From: Haliotispira sp965263485
GTDB taxonomy: Bacteria > Spirochaetota > Spirochaetia > SP-2023
Direction: 5' to 3'
Length of the DNA stretch: 64,000 nt
Assembly: GCA_965263485.1 (NCBI GenBank)
Contig: CBDHHO010000001.1
Location: 868,001 to 932,000 of the forward strand
Shown here: positions 63,962 to 64,000 of the stretch, one piece after another
How the letters are laid out: each line of letters starts with the position of its first letter
How positions within the stretch are numbered: position 1 is the first letter of the stretch
Notes under the pieces: model-generated
What the model saw: only the letters and a program-made list of their open reading frames with translations
Database searches by the model: none
Told to the model about the DNA's origin: nothing
Made by a program: the position numbers and the translations under genes

Positions 63962-64000
63962 ATGAAGAATCAGAAAAGTTTTTTTTCACTCAAATTCCAA
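63962..64000 (+). CDS. 5' end of an unidentified gene
   Basis: ATG 63962 preceded by AGGAGG at good spacing, with the promoter and palindrome upstream. Only MKNQKSFFSLKFQ is visible before the window ends, possibly the start of a signal or membrane segment. Confidence 0.6.
   Translation, partial: MKNQKSFFSLKFQ

Overview
The window is about 64 kb of a bacterial chromosome with mid-range GC. It encodes flagellar and flagellin-glycosylation proteins (FliS, PseB), lipoproteins with Cys lipoboxes, candidate outer-membrane and periplasmic TPR proteins, and a YqeK / LytR-like / RsfS block. Together with the style of the proteins this fits a diderm, motile bacterium, most plausibly a spirochaete. 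That assignment is inference from gene content; no rRNA or marker phylogeny is available here. Housekeeping genes (lon, ruvC, folC, fabD, fabG, aroK, galE, cca, serA, trhO, a cysteine desulfurase and one tRNA-Pro) are set in an unusually repeat-rich background.

Layout. 1-3.7 kb: minus-strand operon with a class III aminotransferase resembling taurine-pyruvate aminotransferase, an iron-type alcohol dehydrogenase and a TauC/SsuC-like ABC permease, read as import and reductive use of taurine. 3.8-7.1 kb: folC-ruvC and a CopZ-like Fe-S/Zn protein. 7.2-11.4 kb: a PhyH-type dioxygenase and Lon with large charged insertions. 11.9-15.5 kb: envelope proteins of unknown function. 16-18.2 kb: serA and trhO. 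18.3-25.4 kb: two paralogous lipoproteins, one a 1736-residue giant with calcium-binding-type repeats and Ig/PKD-like repeats. 26-28.6 kb: a FmdB-like protein, pseB and a lipoprotein. 29.4-37.7 kb: uncharacterised envelope or cytoplasmic proteins, a lipoprotein and a roughly 990-residue TPR protein. 38-44.2 kb: aroK, fabG, a ketosynthase, fabD and a YghO-like protein. 44.9-51.7 kb: a lipoprotein, a cysteine desulfurase, an ankyrin protein and a fold-type-I amino acid decarboxylase. 51.8-55.8 kb: tRNA-Pro, galE, rsfS, LytR-like, yqeK. 56.5-62.7 kb: a two-component system, cca and fliS. 63-64 kb: an IS5-type transposase remnant and the first codons of a new gene with a strong promoter.

Two features stand out. 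First, a family of palindromic elements with ends GGGNACCTCTAAAAAT is scattered through the window. Five copies are exactly 164 bp; with a 4-bp target duplication each insertion adds 168 bp (56 codons). Several copies, including longer composite ones, keep one reading frame open from end to end. One copy lies in frame inside the signal-peptide region of a lipoprotein gene and another is fused to the 5' end of a second lipoprotein ORF. This parallels the Rickettsia palindromic elements. An IS5-family remnant carries the same end and may represent the source of the transposase.

Second, three unrelated lipoproteins (27.8-28.6, 32.0-32.8 and 44.9-46.0 kb) share one 5' cassette: two conserved inverted repeats, a Shine-Dalgarno, an ATG, six heptanucleotide repeats, an A6 run, and a signal peptide in the -1 frame relative to the ATG. 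A related leader with a different heptamer lies upstream of the giant lipoprotein. This suggests a switchable or frameshift-controlled surface lipoprotein family.
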